Assembly (NCBI RefSeq): GCF_000421225.1
Contig: NZ_ATWL01000002.1
Location: 310,001-374,000, forward strand
Length of the DNA: 64,000 bases
DNA from: Ruania albidiflava DSM 18029
GTDB taxonomy: Bacteria > Actinomycetota > Actinomycetes > Actinomycetales > Beutenbergiaceae
Direction of reading: 5' to 3'
The notes below the pieces were generated by a model that saw only the letters and a program-made list of their open reading frames with translations, had not been told where the DNA came from and did no database searches. A program made the translations under genes and the position numbers. Of the stretch, positions 1 to 8,183 are shown piece after piece (position 1 is the first letter of the stretch; each line of letters starts with the position of its first letter).

Positions 1-1133
1 TCCCGCCGGGCCGGGACGAGCGCAGCGAGGACGCCCAGGCGGAGGACCGGATCCGGCGCACCGGCCTGCGGGGGCTGACCACAGCGCTGATCGAGGACAC
101 GCGCGCCGCCTCCGGTGCGGAGATCGCCGACGAGATTCGCCCAGGTGAGGACAAGAAGCCGTTCTACGAGCTGACCACACCGCGAAAGCTCACCGTGATG
201 TTCGGTGGCCCGGTGGTGAACCTGATCATCTCTGCCGTGCTGTTCGCGATCATCCTCACCGGATTCGGTGTGGCCACCCCGTCCAACCGGCTCGGCACGG
301 TCGCCGAGTGCGTCCTGCCGGCCACTGCCGATCGCGACTGCACCGCCACCGACCCGGTCTCCCCGGCCGCGCAGGCCGGTCTGCAGCCGGGGGACCGGAT
401 CGTGGCCTGGGACGGCCAACCGGTGGACTCCTGGGCGGACCTGACCGCCGGTATCGAGGCCACCGGCACCGAAGCGGTCCCGGTGCAGGTGGAGCGGGAC
501 GGGCAGACGCTCACCCTGACCGTCACCCCGGAGCTGTCCGAGCGACCGCAGGTGCGCGACGGGCAGTACGTGCTCGACGAGAGCGGCGACCCGGTGCTCT
601 CCGAGCAGCCGTACGTGGGCATCGGTGCCAGCTACGAGCTCTACCAGCAGCCGCTCAGTGAGGTGCCGGGGTTCGTGGGCAACGTGCTGGTGGCCACTGT
701 GGACGTGGTGCTGCACCTGCCGCAGCGGCTGGTCTCGATCACGCGGTCCACGTTCAGCGGGGGTGAACGGGACCCCGGCGTGGTGGGGCTGATCGGCGTG
801 GGCCGGTACGCCGGTGAGATCGCCTCGATCGATGCCGACCAGTACGGGATGACCGAGCGAGCCGCCGACCTGCTCTCCCTGCTCGCATCGCTGAACATGG
901 CGTTGTTCGTGTTCAACATGATCCCGCTGCTGCCGCTCGACGGCGGGCACATCGCCGGGGCCCTGTTCGAGGGCGCCCGTCGGCGGCTCGCCCAGCTGTT
1001 CGGCAGGCCGGATCCTGGGCACGCGGACACCGCCAAGCTGATGCCGTTGACCTATGTGGTGCTCGTGGTGCTGGTCGGGATGAGCCTGATGCTGGCCGTG
1101 GCCGACATCGTCAACCCGGTCACGCTCACCTGA
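1..1133 (+). CDS. Site-2 zinc metalloprotease, RseP/Rip1 family (5' end outside window)
   Basis: C-terminal part of an intramembrane M50 protease that cleaves anti-sigma factors or other membrane proteins within the bilayer. The frame is open from base 3 and the N-terminal HExxH region lies upstream of the window. Visible features are the family segment FYELTTPRKLTVMFGGPVVN leading into a hydrophobic helix, a central PDZ domain (about bases 340-500, with AGLQPGDRIVAWDG), and the second zinc-ligand motif NMIPLLPLDGGHIAGALFEGA near base 910. A last membrane helix ends the protein. In related genomes ispG usually follows; here an acetyltransferase does. Confidence 0.93.
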   Translation, partial: PPGRDERSEDAQAEDRIRRTGLRGLTTALIEDTRAASGAEIADEIRPGEDKKPFYELTTPRKLTVMFGGPVVNLIISAVLFAIILTGFGVATPSNRLGTVAECVLPATADRDCTATDPVSPAAQAGLQPGDRIVAWDGQPVDSWADLTAGIEATGTEAVPVQVERDGQTLTLTVTPELSERPQVRDGQYVLDESGDPVLSEQPYVGIGASYELYQQPLSEVPGFVGNVLVATVDVVLHLPQRLVSITRSTFSGGERDPGVVGLIGVGRYAGEIASIDADQYGMTERAADLLSLLASLNMALFVFNMIPLLPLDGGHIAGALFEGARRRLAQLFGRPDPGHADTAKLMPLTYVVLVVLVGMSLMLAVADIVNPVTLT

Positions 1134-1266
1134 CCGAGCGTCTCGGCCCGTGCCCGACCTCGCAGCGGGCCACCGGGACATCTCGGGGCAGACCGGCACC
1201 GGTACGATGCCGGTCCGATGACCGCGACCGTCTCCGGACCGCCGTTGGGTGCGGCACAATCGCAGC

Positions 1267-2148
1267 ATGCCGTCTTGGCCCCGCCACACCCGGAGCACCC
1301 CTCCAGCACCTGCGCTGGAGGTCCAGGACGCGCGCAGCCTGCGGGCGACCGACATCCGGGCGTTCTGCCTGCAGGCGCCGGTGGAGGCCGCGCTGCTCGG
1401 TGAGCACGTCGAGGCGCTGGGCCGGTACGCCTTCTACGGGGACCAGCTGTGGTGCCTGGTCAGTGGCGGACGGCTGGAAGGCCTGTGCTGGACCGGCGGG
1501 AACGTGGTGCCCTACCGGCTGCCGCCCGGCGGCGCGGAGCTGATCGCCGAGCGGCTCCGGTCCCGTCGACGGCGCTACTCCTCGATCGTGGGTCCTGCGC
1601 AGGACGTGCTCGGCCTCTGGTCGCACCTCGAGCAGGGGGCACCGGCACCACGGGAGGTGCGCGCCGACCAGCCGTCGCTGACCATCACCGGCACCCCGCT
1701 GGTGGAGCCGAACCCGCTGGTACGGCTCTCCGACCGGGCCGACCTGGACGTGCTGCTGCGAGCCTGTGTGGCGATGTTCACCGAAGAGGTCGGCTACTCG
1801 CCGCTGGACTCCGGCAGCGGGTACGAACGGCGGGTGCGGGCGCTGGTGGAGTCCGGGCGGTCCCTGTCCTGGGTGGCGGACACCGATCATGGGCGAGAAG
1901 TGATCTTCAAGGCCGAGCTGGGCACCGTAGCGCTCGGGGTGACCCAGGTGCAGGGGGTGTGGGTGAACCCGCGCTACCGCGGCCGGGGCTACGCGGCTGC
2001 CGGAATGGCCGCAGTGGTGGCGTATGCACAACAGCACGTGGCACCGGTGGTCTCGTTGTATGTGAACGCCTACAACACCGCGGCCCTCGCGGTCTACCGC
2101 AAGGTCGGGTTCCACCAGGTGGGCACCTTCGCCACCATCTTGTTCTGA
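1267..2148 (+). CDS. GNAT family N-acetyltransferase with N-terminal DUF4081 domain
   Basis: Predicted acetyl-CoA-dependent acyltransferase of unknown substrate, about 293 residues. The first half matches the DUF4081-type domain that precedes GNAT in actinobacterial proteins. The second half holds the GNAT core: QVQGVWVNPRYRGRGYAAAGMAAVV (acetyl-CoA loop R/Q-x-x-G-x-G/A) and SLYVNAYNTAALAVYRKVGF. The start is uncertain. The ATG at 1267 lies 6 bases after CACAAT, a poor -10, and an in-frame GTG exists at 1249. A TACGAT hexamer sits farther upstream (1203-1208). It lies between the RseP gene and proS, a conserved actinobacterial position, but its substrate cannot be deduced. Confidence 0.85.
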   Translation: MPSWPRHTRSTPPAPALEVQDARSLRATDIRAFCLQAPVEAALLGEHVEALGRYAFYGDQLWCLVSGGRLEGLCWTGGNVVPYRLPPGGAELIAERLRSRRRRYSSIVGPAQDVLGLWSHLEQGAPAPREVRADQPSLTITGTPLVEPNPLVRLSDRADLDVLLRACVAMFTEEVGYSPLDSGSGYERRVRALVESGRSLSWVADTDHGREVIFKAELGTVALGVTQVQGVWVNPRYRGRGYAAAGMAAVVAYAQQHVAPVVSLYVNAYNTAALAVYRKVGFHQVGTFATILF

Positions 2149-2199
2149 CGCTCCAGTCTGTCCGGCCCAGCTCGCCCGCTTCTTCGCGTGAACCGGGAA

Positions 2200-3078
2200 T
2201 CAGCGCAGCAGACGCGACATCCGCCGGTCGGCGAGCAGCTTTCCACCGGTCTGGCAGCTGGGGCAGTACTGCAGCGCGGAGTCTGCGAAGGACACCTGCG
2301 CCACTGTGTCCCCGCATACTGGGCAGGGCTCGCCGGCTCGCCCGTGCACGGCCATCCCGGCCCGCTTGGCGTCCTTCAGCTCCGCCGCCGGTCGGCCCGC
2401 GGCGGCCTGCACAGCACGCTGCAGCACGGCGACGATCGCCTCGTGCAGCACCCCCACGTCGTCATCGGTGAGCGCGCTGGCCAGCAGGTAGGGGCTCATC
2501 CTCGCCGCATGCAGGATCTCGTCGCTGTAGGCGTTGCCGATCCCGGCCAGCACCGACTGGTCGCGCAGCACCCCCTTGAGACGGGTGCGCCGCCCGGCCA
2601 GGATGCTGGCGAGCGCCTCGACGGTGAACGCTGGATCGAGCGGGTCTGGGCCGAGCGTGGCCACCATGGGCACAGCGTCCGGGTCGCGCACGAGGTGCAC
2701 GGCGAGCCTCTTCTTCGTCCCGGCCTCGGTGAGGTCGAAGCCGGAGCCGTCGTCGAAACCGACCCGCAGCGCGATCGGGGATCGTCCCGGCCGCAGCTGG
2801 GTCTTCGGCAGCTCCTCGTACCAGCGCAGCCACCCGGCGCGGGCGAGATGGAAGACCAGGTGCGCTGCGCCGTCACCGGACATCGGATCCGTGACCAGAT
2901 CGAGCCACTTGCCGTGCCGGCGGGCCCCACGCACGGTGGCGCCGAGCAGGTCCTCCAGCGGTGGGTCGTAGGTCTTCAATGCCTGGATCGAGCCCAGCCG
3001 CGCCACGCTGATCCGCCGACCGGTGGCCCGGCCGGCGAGGAAGTCTACGAGCCCCTGCACCTCGGGCATCTCCGGCAT
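2200..3078 (-). CDS. Fpg/Nei family DNA glycosylase (base excision repair)
   Basis: Bifunctional DNA glycosylase/AP lyase for oxidised bases. The start is set by the catalytic N-terminal proline: translation begins M-PEMPEVQG, matching M-PELPEVE of Fpg, although the frame is open farther upstream. HGKWLDL (the Fpg beta-hairpin lysine region), the H2TH segment with LAGIGNAYSDEIL, and a C-terminal zinc finger CPVC-X16-CPSC are all present. About 292 residues, normal for the family. Substrate preference (8-oxoguanine or oxidised pyrimidine) is not decided by these motifs. It converges on the acetyltransferase gene. A second family member is at 27963-28754. Confidence 0.9.
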   Translation of the reverse strand: MPEMPEVQGLVDFLAGRATGRRISVARLGSIQALKTYDPPLEDLLGATVRGARRHGKWLDLVTDPMSGDGAAHLVFHLARAGWLRWYEELPKTQLRPGRSPIALRVGFDDGSGFDLTEAGTKKRLAVHLVRDPDAVPMVATLGPDPLDPAFTVEALASILAGRRTRLKGVLRDQSVLAGIGNAYSDEILHAARMSPYLLASALTDDDVGVLHEAIVAVLQRAVQAAAGRPAAELKDAKRAGMAVHGRAGEPCPVCGDTVAQVSFADSALQYCPSCQTGGKLLADRRMSRLLR

Positions 3079-3141
3079 GCGGTCCAGTGTGGCCCGCACC
3101 GTGCCTGCGCGCCAGCCTCGCCCACGCGCGCAGGCGACGGA

Positions 3142-3147
3142 TAGACT
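3142..3147 (+). promoter_or_regulatory. -10 element for leaderless proS
   Basis: TAGACT ends 6 bases before the GTG start codon of proS, so transcription should start at or next to the GTG and the mRNA should lack a leader. No Shine-Dalgarno sequence precedes the codon. Confidence 0.6.
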
Positions 3148-3153
3148 CGCCGG

Positions 3154-4938
3154 GTGCTGATGCGGATGTCGACCCTGTTCCTGCGGACGCTGCGCGAAGA
3201 CCCGGCCGACGCCGAGCTCGCCAGCCACCGCCTCCTCGTGCGCGCCGGCTACATCCGGCGCGCCGCCCCCGGGATCTACACCTGGCTGCCGCTGGGGTTG
3301 CGGGTGCTAGGCAAGATCGAGCAGGTCGTGCGCGAGGAGATGACCGCCACCGGCGCCCAGGAGGTGCACTTCCCGGCGCTGCTGCCGCGCGAGCCGTACG
3401 AGTCCACCGGCCGGTGGTCGGACTACGGTCCGAACCTGTTCCGGCTGCGGGACCGGCGGGAGAACGACTACCTGCTCGCGCCCACGCACGAGGAGATGTT
3501 CACCCTCCTGGTCAAGGACCTGTACTCCTCCTACAAGGACCTGCCGCTCACGCTCTTCCAGATCCAGACCAAGTACCGGGACGAGGCCCGGCCCCGGGCG
3601 GGTCTGCTGCGCGGACGCGAGTTCATCATGAAGGACGCCTACTCCTTCGACATCGACGACGATGGTTTGGACCGCTCCTACCAGCGTCAGCGGGACGCCT
3701 ACGAACGCATCTTCACCCGGCTCGGACTGGACTATGTGATCGTCGCCGCCACCTCCGGGGCGATGGGCGGATCCCGGTCGGAGGAGTTCCTCTTCCCCAC
3801 ACCGGCGGGGGAGGACACGTTCGTGCGCTCCCCGGGCGGCTACGCCGCGAACGTCGAGGCGGCCCAGTCGGCGGTGCCGGAACCGGTGGACGCCACCGGC
3901 CTGCCCCCTGCTGAGGTCCGGCACACCCCTGACTCCACCACGATCGAGACGCTGGTGGCTGCTGCGAACGAGCTCTACCCGCGCCCCGAGGGCCCCTGGA
4001 CGGCTGCCGACACCCTGAAGAACGTGGTGCTCGCCCTCACCCACCCGGACGGCCAGGAGGAGCTGGTGGTGGTCGGGCTGCCCGGCGACCGCGAAGTGGA
4101 CCTGGCGCGGCTGGCCGGTGCGCTGGAGCCGATCGAGGTGGCACCGGCCACCGACGAGCAGATCGCCACCCGTCCCGAGCTGGTCAAGGGCTACATCGGT
4201 CCGGCGGCGGTCGGCCCGAACACCGCTGCCGGCGACGGCCCCGACCGCACGGCGCTGCGCTACCTGCTGGACCCCCGGGTGGTGCCGGGCACCAGCTGGA
4301 TCACCGGTGCCGACGAGGTGGACAAGCACGTCTTCGGCCTGGTCGCCGGACGGGACTTCACCGCTGACGGCACGATCGAGGCCGCGGAGGTGCACCCCGG
4401 CGACCCGGCCCCGGACGGGTCCGGCCCGCTGGAGCTGGCGCGCGGGATCGAGATCGGGCACGTATTCGCCCTCGGCCGCAAGTACGCCGATGCGCTCGGC
4501 CTGAGCGTGCTGGACGTGAACGGCAAGGCCACCACGGTCACGATGGGCTCCTACGGCATCGGCGTCTCCCGAGCGCTGGCGGCCGTGGCGGAGAACACCT
4601 GCGACGAGCTCGGCCTGTCCTGGCCGCTGGCGCTGGCCCCCTACCACGTGCACGTGCTGGCCACCGGCAAGGACCAGACCGTGTTCGACACTGCGGAGCA
4701 GCTCGCCACCGAGCTGGAGGCGGCCGGTGTCGAGGTGCTCTACGACGACCGGGTCAAGGTCTCCGCCGGGGTGAAGTTCGCCGATGCCGAGCTGCTCGGC
4801 ATGCCACTGGCGCTGGTCGTGGGCCGGTCGCTGGCCGACGGGTTGGTGGAGATCCGCCACCGCAGCAGCGGGGAGCGGGAGGAGGTGGCCCCGGAGGCTG
4901 CCGTCGCGCGGCTGGTCGAGCTGGTCCGCGCCGGCTGA
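3154..4938 (+). CDS. proS: Prolyl-tRNA synthetase (bacterial type with editing domain)
   Basis: Charges tRNA-Pro. 594 residues, the usual length for the bacterial ProS type. Class II motif 2 is seen in [23 protein letters not shown] and motif 3 in the [16 protein letters not shown] segment. The region between them (about residues 220-400) is the INS editing domain that hydrolyses mischarged Ala-tRNA-Pro. A C-terminal anticodon-binding domain ends the protein. The GTG start gives [21 protein letters not shown], as in other actinobacterial ProS. The leaderless geometry (TAGACT then GTG) supports this start. It is divergent from the Fpg/Nei gene. Confidence 0.98.
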   Translation: MLMRMSTLFLRTLREDPADAELASHRLLVRAGYIRRAAPGIYTWLPLGLRVLGKIEQVVREEMTATGAQEVHFPALLPREPYESTGRWSDYGPNLFRLRDRRENDYLLAPTHEEMFTLLVKDLYSSYKDLPLTLFQIQTKYRDEARPRAGLLRGREFIMKDAYSFDIDDDGLDRSYQRQRDAYERIFTRLGLDYVIVAATSGAMGGSRSEEFLFPTPAGEDTFVRSPGGYAANVEAAQSAVPEPVDATGLPPAEVRHTPDSTTIETLVAAANELYPRPEGPWTAADTLKNVVLALTHPDGQEELVVVGLPGDREVDLARLAGALEPIEVAPATDEQIATRPELVKGYIGPAAVGPNTAAGDGPDRTALRYLLDPRVVPGTSWITGADEVDKHVFGLVAGRDFTADGTIEAAEVHPGDPAPDGSGPLELARGIEIGHVFALGRKYADALGLSVLDVNGKATTVTMGSYGIGVSRALAAVAENTCDELGLSWPLALAPYHVHVLATGKDQTVFDTAEQLATELEAAGVEVLYDDRVKVSAGVKFADAELLGMPLALVVGRSLADGLVEIRHRSSGEREEVAPEAAVARLVELVRAG

Positions 4939-4976
4939 CCTGCCGCTGTGGCCCGAGCACCGCTGCGCTGTTGGCC

Positions 4977-5963
4977 TCAGTCGGTCTGCAGGCCCGGGAA
5001 CGCCACGTCTGCCGGGAGCGGCGCCAGCGCTGCTGCGGCCCGGGCCTGGGTGAGCAGCAGCGTCCGGTCGCCTGGGGCAGCGGGGGACACGAGCGCCAAC
5101 CAGCCGGGCAGCAGCTCGCTCTGCCAGGTCACGATCGTCTCGCTCAGATCATCGCCGACGGCGTAGCTCGCCCGCCGAGGGTCCTCCGCCGTGCCGTCGT
5201 AGCCACCCAGGACGGCCACCTGCTCCGCCAGGTCCCGGTTCTGCGCAGCACGCGCCACGGCCTGCGAGCGTTGCTCACCGTCGCTGCGTGCGGCCTGCAC
5301 CTCGTAGGCGTACCCGAGACCGTCCAACGTGCGGCACAACGGTGCCGAGGCCGCGGTGAGCTCGGTGGGCAGCTCGGTCGCGGACTCCGCCGGGGCGGGG
5401 GCGTCGGTACCCAGGGCATGGGACAACCGGGCCAGGGCGCCGTCCCGGTACACCGCGATCGAGGCGAGCAGGGTAGCGGTGTCGCCGTCCCAGACCGGGT
5501 CGCCGACGGACTCCTGCACCTGGGCCGCGGCCTCCTCCAGCGCGGTCAGCACGTCCTGCGGTGTCGCCGTCGGCTGCGGAGCTGGGGTCGGGCTGGGATC
5601 GTCGGGCCGGGGCGGTGGGGTCCACAGCCCACCGAGTGCCGCCAGCTGCTGCTCGCTGGCGGTGGCCAGCGCCTCGAGCTCGGCGGCAACGTCCGGTCCG
5701 TCGGCCTGCGGGGCGCTCTGCCCGGTAGCCTCCTCGCCGCGGGCAGCCCGGGCGAGGGAGACCAGCGTCGCGGTCTGCTCGGCGAGCGCCGCGCGGGCCT
5801 GCTCGGTGGCATCGGGGGTGGGGACAGCAGGTGGAGGGGTGTCCAGGCGGACCGAGCAACCGGTCAGTGCCAGCACCAGCACCAGCACAGCGATCGCGGC
5901 GGTCGGCAGGCCGGCAGCGGCGGAGCGAGGGGCGGTGGCGCGAGCGTTGCGGTCGACCAGCAT
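4977..5963 (-). CDS. Lipoprotein with DUF4439-like domain
   Basis: Predicted lipid-anchored extracytoplasmic protein of unknown function. With the start used here, a basic n-region and hydrophobic stretch lead to the lipobox LALTGC (Cys at about residue 36). A Pro/Ala-rich middle (PPPRPDDPSPTPAPQPTATP) precedes a helical C-terminal part resembling the ferritin-like DUF4439 domain often found between proS and rimP in Actinobacteria. The start is uncertain: ATG 5963 and GTG 5975 are both possible, and neither has a strong ribosome site or leaderless -10. Only the location and the lipobox are clear. Confidence 0.75.
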   Translation of the reverse strand: MLVDRNARATAPRSAAAGLPTAAIAVLVLVLALTGCSVRLDTPPPAVPTPDATEQARAALAEQTATLVSLARAARGEEATGQSAPQADGPDVAAELEALATASEQQLAALGGLWTPPPRPDDPSPTPAPQPTATPQDVLTALEEAAAQVQESVGDPVWDGDTATLLASIAVYRDGALARLSHALGTDAPAPAESATELPTELTAASAPLCRTLDGLGYAYEVQAARSDGEQRSQAVARAAQNRDLAEQVAVLGGYDGTAEDPRRASYAVGDDLSETIVTWQSELLPGWLALVSPAAPGDRTLLLTQARAAAALAPLPADVAFPGLQTD

Positions 5964-5978
5964 GGAGAAGCGCACGCG

Positions 5979-6008
5979 TTGATCGTGCCATGGACTGCGG
6001 CCTAGGCT
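5979..6008 (+). promoter_or_regulatory. Candidate promoter of rimP-nusA
   Basis: TTGATC (5979-5984), an 18-base spacer and TAGGCT (6003-6008) form a sigma-70-like promoter. Start would be near 6015, giving a leader of about 38 bases with AAGGAG at 6039-6044 before the rimP ATG. Confidence 0.55.
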
Positions 6009-6052
6009 GTACCAGACGCGGTGACCCGACAACTTCACAAGGAGATCAACCG

Positions 6053-6547
6053 ATGAGTCCGACCCCTGGGCCCGATGCGCTCGGTACCGAGGTGCACCAG
6101 ATCCTGGAACCGGTGGTGGCCGAGGCCGGCCTGTATCTCGAAGCGGTGCACGTGGGTGGACCCTCCCGGCGTCGACTCGTGCGTGTCACCGTCGACCTGC
6201 CGGACGGGCCCGGTGGGGTGTCCTCCGACCGGTTGGCGGAGGTGTCCCGCGCGGTGTCCAGCAGGCTCGACGATGCTGAGGATCTCCTTGCTGGTTCCTA
6301 CCTGCTCGAGGTCTCCACCCCCGGGGTGGACCGCCCGCTGAAGACCCCCCGCCACTTCCGCCGCGCCCAGGGCCGGTTGGTGACGATCACCACGACGACC
6401 AGCACCGCCACCGGTCGGATCCGCGAGGTCACTGACGCCGAGGTGGTGCTCGTCGACGGATCGGGTAGCGTCAGCGTGCCGCTGTCACAGGTGGTGCGAG
6501 GCCGGATCGACGTGGAGCTCAAACCCGTCGACGACGCCCAGGACTGA
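6053..6547 (+). CDS. rimP: Ribosome maturation factor RimP
   Basis: Needed for maturation of the 30S subunit. 164 residues. The N-terminal domain contains [25 protein letters not shown], the second conserved block is [33 protein letters not shown] (the strongly conserved SPGVDRPL motif), and an Sm-like C-terminal domain follows. ATG 6053 is preceded by AAGGAG at normal distance. It lies 11 bases before nusA, the classic rimP-nusA pairing, and is almost certainly cotranscribed with it. Confidence 0.96.
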   Translation: MSPTPGPDALGTEVHQILEPVVAEAGLYLEAVHVGGPSRRRLVRVTVDLPDGPGGVSSDRLAEVSRAVSSRLDDAEDLLAGSYLLEVSTPGVDRPLKTPRHFRRAQGRLVTITTTTSTATGRIREVTDAEVVLVDGSGSVSVPLSQVVRGRIDVELKPVDDAQD

Positions 6548-6558
6548 GAGGAACCGGC

Positions 6559-7581
6559 ATGGACATCGACATGACCACGCTGCGGATGATCGAGCAGGAG
6601 CGCGACATCTCCCTGGACACGCTGGTCAGCGCGATCGAGCAGGCCCTGCTCTCCGCCTACCACCGGACCGAGGGCGCCTACAGCAACGCGCGTGTGGAGC
6701 TGGACCGGCGTAGCGGGCACGTGAGCGTCTACGCACGCGAGGTGCTCACCGAGGCGGACGGACCCACCCCGGCCGAGCTCGGCCCGGAGTTCGACGACAC
6801 CCCCGCCGACTTCGGCCGGATCGCCACCGCCACCGCCCGCCAGGTGATCCTGCAACGGCTGCGGGACGCGGAGGACGACCAGGTCATCGGTCAGTACCGC
6901 GACAAGCAGGACGAGGTGGTGGCCGGGGTGATCCAGCAGGGTCCGGACCCGCGTGTCGTGCTCATCGACCTCGGCGGTGTGGAGGCTGTGCTGCCAGCGC
7001 ACGAACAGGTCCCCACCGAGACCTACACCCACGGTGAACGCATCCGCGCCTACGTGCTGGATGTGGTCCGCGGGGCGAAGGGCCCCAGCATCACCGTCTC
7101 CCGCACCCACCCGAACCTGGTACGCCGGTTGTTCGCGCTCGAGGTGCCGGAGGTCGCCGACGGCAGCGTGGAGATCACCGCGCTCGCCCGGGAAGCAGGG
7201 CACCGGACCAAGATGGCGGTCCGCTCGACCGTGGCCGGCCTGGGTGCCAAAGGGGCATGCATCGGCCCGATGGGACAGCGGGTACGGGCAGTCATGGCCG
7301 AGCTGCGCGGGGAGAAGATCGACATCGTCGACCACAGTGAGGACCCGGCCACGTTCGTGGCCAACGCCCTCTCCCCGGCACGGGTGAGCAGTGTGCAGGT
7401 CGTCGACGAGGCCACCCGGTCGGCCCGGGTGATCGTGCCCGACTACCAGCTCTCCCTGGCGATCGGCAAAGAAGGACAGAACGCCCGCCTGGCTGCCCGG
7501 CTGACCGGCTGGCGCATCGACATCCGCCCGGACACCGCCGTCGACGAGCCGGTGACGGCGCCAGCCGTGCCCGGCGACTGA
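6559..7581 (+). CDS. nusA: Transcription termination/antitermination factor NusA
   Basis: RNA polymerase-associated elongation factor. 340 residues. N-terminal polymerase-binding domain (about 1-125), an S1 domain ([30 protein letters not shown]), then KH1 and KH2 ([30 protein letters not shown] and [26 protein letters not shown]). There are no C-terminal acidic repeats, as is usual outside proteobacteria. The gene follows rimP after 11 bases with GAGAGGAAC as ribosome site. A long spacer with its own promoter and hairpins separates it from ylxR-infB. Confidence 0.97.
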   Translation: MDIDMTTLRMIEQERDISLDTLVSAIEQALLSAYHRTEGAYSNARVELDRRSGHVSVYAREVLTEADGPTPAELGPEFDDTPADFGRIATATARQVILQRLRDAEDDQVIGQYRDKQDEVVAGVIQQGPDPRVVLIDLGGVEAVLPAHEQVPTETYTHGERIRAYVLDVVRGAKGPSITVSRTHPNLVRRLFALEVPEVADGSVEITALAREAGHRTKMAVRSTVAGLGAKGACIGPMGQRVRAVMAELRGEKIDIVDHSEDPATFVANALSPARVSSVQVVDEATRSARVIVPDYQLSLAIGKEGQNARLAARLTGWRIDIRPDTAVDEPVTAPAVPGD

Positions 7582-7684
7582 CCCCGGTCGCAGGGCACGC
7601 TGGTGAACGCCGGTCATCCGGCCCCCGCCCGGGGAGTAACCTCGCCCACGTCGCCGCGCCATCGAGCGTCACCAGGGCCGCGAG

Positions 7685-7746
7685 TAGTATAGTTTTTCCT
7701 TGGGTCACCGGCCCAAGCAGCCCACCGCGGGTCATCGACCCGTGGT
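7685..7746 (+). promoter_or_regulatory. Promoter and two tandem hairpins in the ylxR-infB leader
   Basis: A locally AT-rich -10 (TAGTAT 7685-7690 or TATAGT 7688-7693) and a short T-run lie in the nusA-ylxR spacer. Two hairpins follow in what should be the 5' leader. The first is CTTGGG/CCCAAG (7699-7704 with 7712-7717, 7-nt loop). The second is ACCGCGGGTC/GACCCGTGGT (7724-7733 with 7737-7746, loop ATC, ten pairs including one G-U). The second lacks a T-tract, so it is better viewed as a leader structure than a terminator. Confidence 0.5.
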
Positions 7747-7776
7747 CCGCCCGGGAATCGACGAGAGATCGCAGAG

Positions 7777-8127
7777 ATGACGAGCTCCACCGCCGCTCCT
7801 GTGCGTACCTGTGTGGGGTGCCGGGCACGAGACTCACGGTCCAGCCTGGTTCGCCTCGTGGTGGATCGGTCGGTCCCGGCAGCGGCCGTGATCGTCGATC
7901 CAGACGGCGGCGCACCCGGCAGGGGAGCGTGGTTGCACCCGCAACTGCACTGCCTGGAACGCGCCATCACCCGCCGGGCCCTGGCCCGGGCGCTGCGAGT
8001 ACCGGCCCCGGTCGAGCACTCGGCGGTGGTGGAGTGGTTCGACCAGAACACCACGCACGAACCGTTGGTCATCGAACAAGAGAGCGGGTCAGAAGCCGAT
8101 GGGCACCCGATGAGCACCCTGCGATGA
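7777..8127 (+). CDS. ylxR: YlxR family RNA-binding protein (DUF448)
   Basis: Small basic RNA-binding protein of the nusA-infB operon, proposed in other bacteria to bind RNA or to influence RNase P or transcription. 116 residues. The signature RTCVGCRARDSRSSLVRLVV and the second block GAPGRGAWLHP are complete. The C-terminal 40 residues are acidic and variable. It starts 30 bases after the strong leader hairpin and ends 56 bases before infB, so the leader structure would affect both genes. Confidence 0.93.
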   Translation: MTSSTAAPVRTCVGCRARDSRSSLVRLVVDRSVPAAAVIVDPDGGAPGRGAWLHPQLHCLERAITRRALARALRVPAPVEHSAVVEWFDQNTTHEPLVIEQESGSEADGHPMSTLR

Positions 8128-8183
8128 ACACGCATCACTAGGACGGTCCTCCCTGCCTCGGGACGGGCCGAGACAGGAGAGTT

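Noticed and set aside
1218-1403. Small leaderless gene starting at ATG 1218 after TACGAT
   Set aside because: The spacer is 9 bases, and the 61-residue product is out of frame with and overlaps the acetyltransferase, with shadow-like composition.
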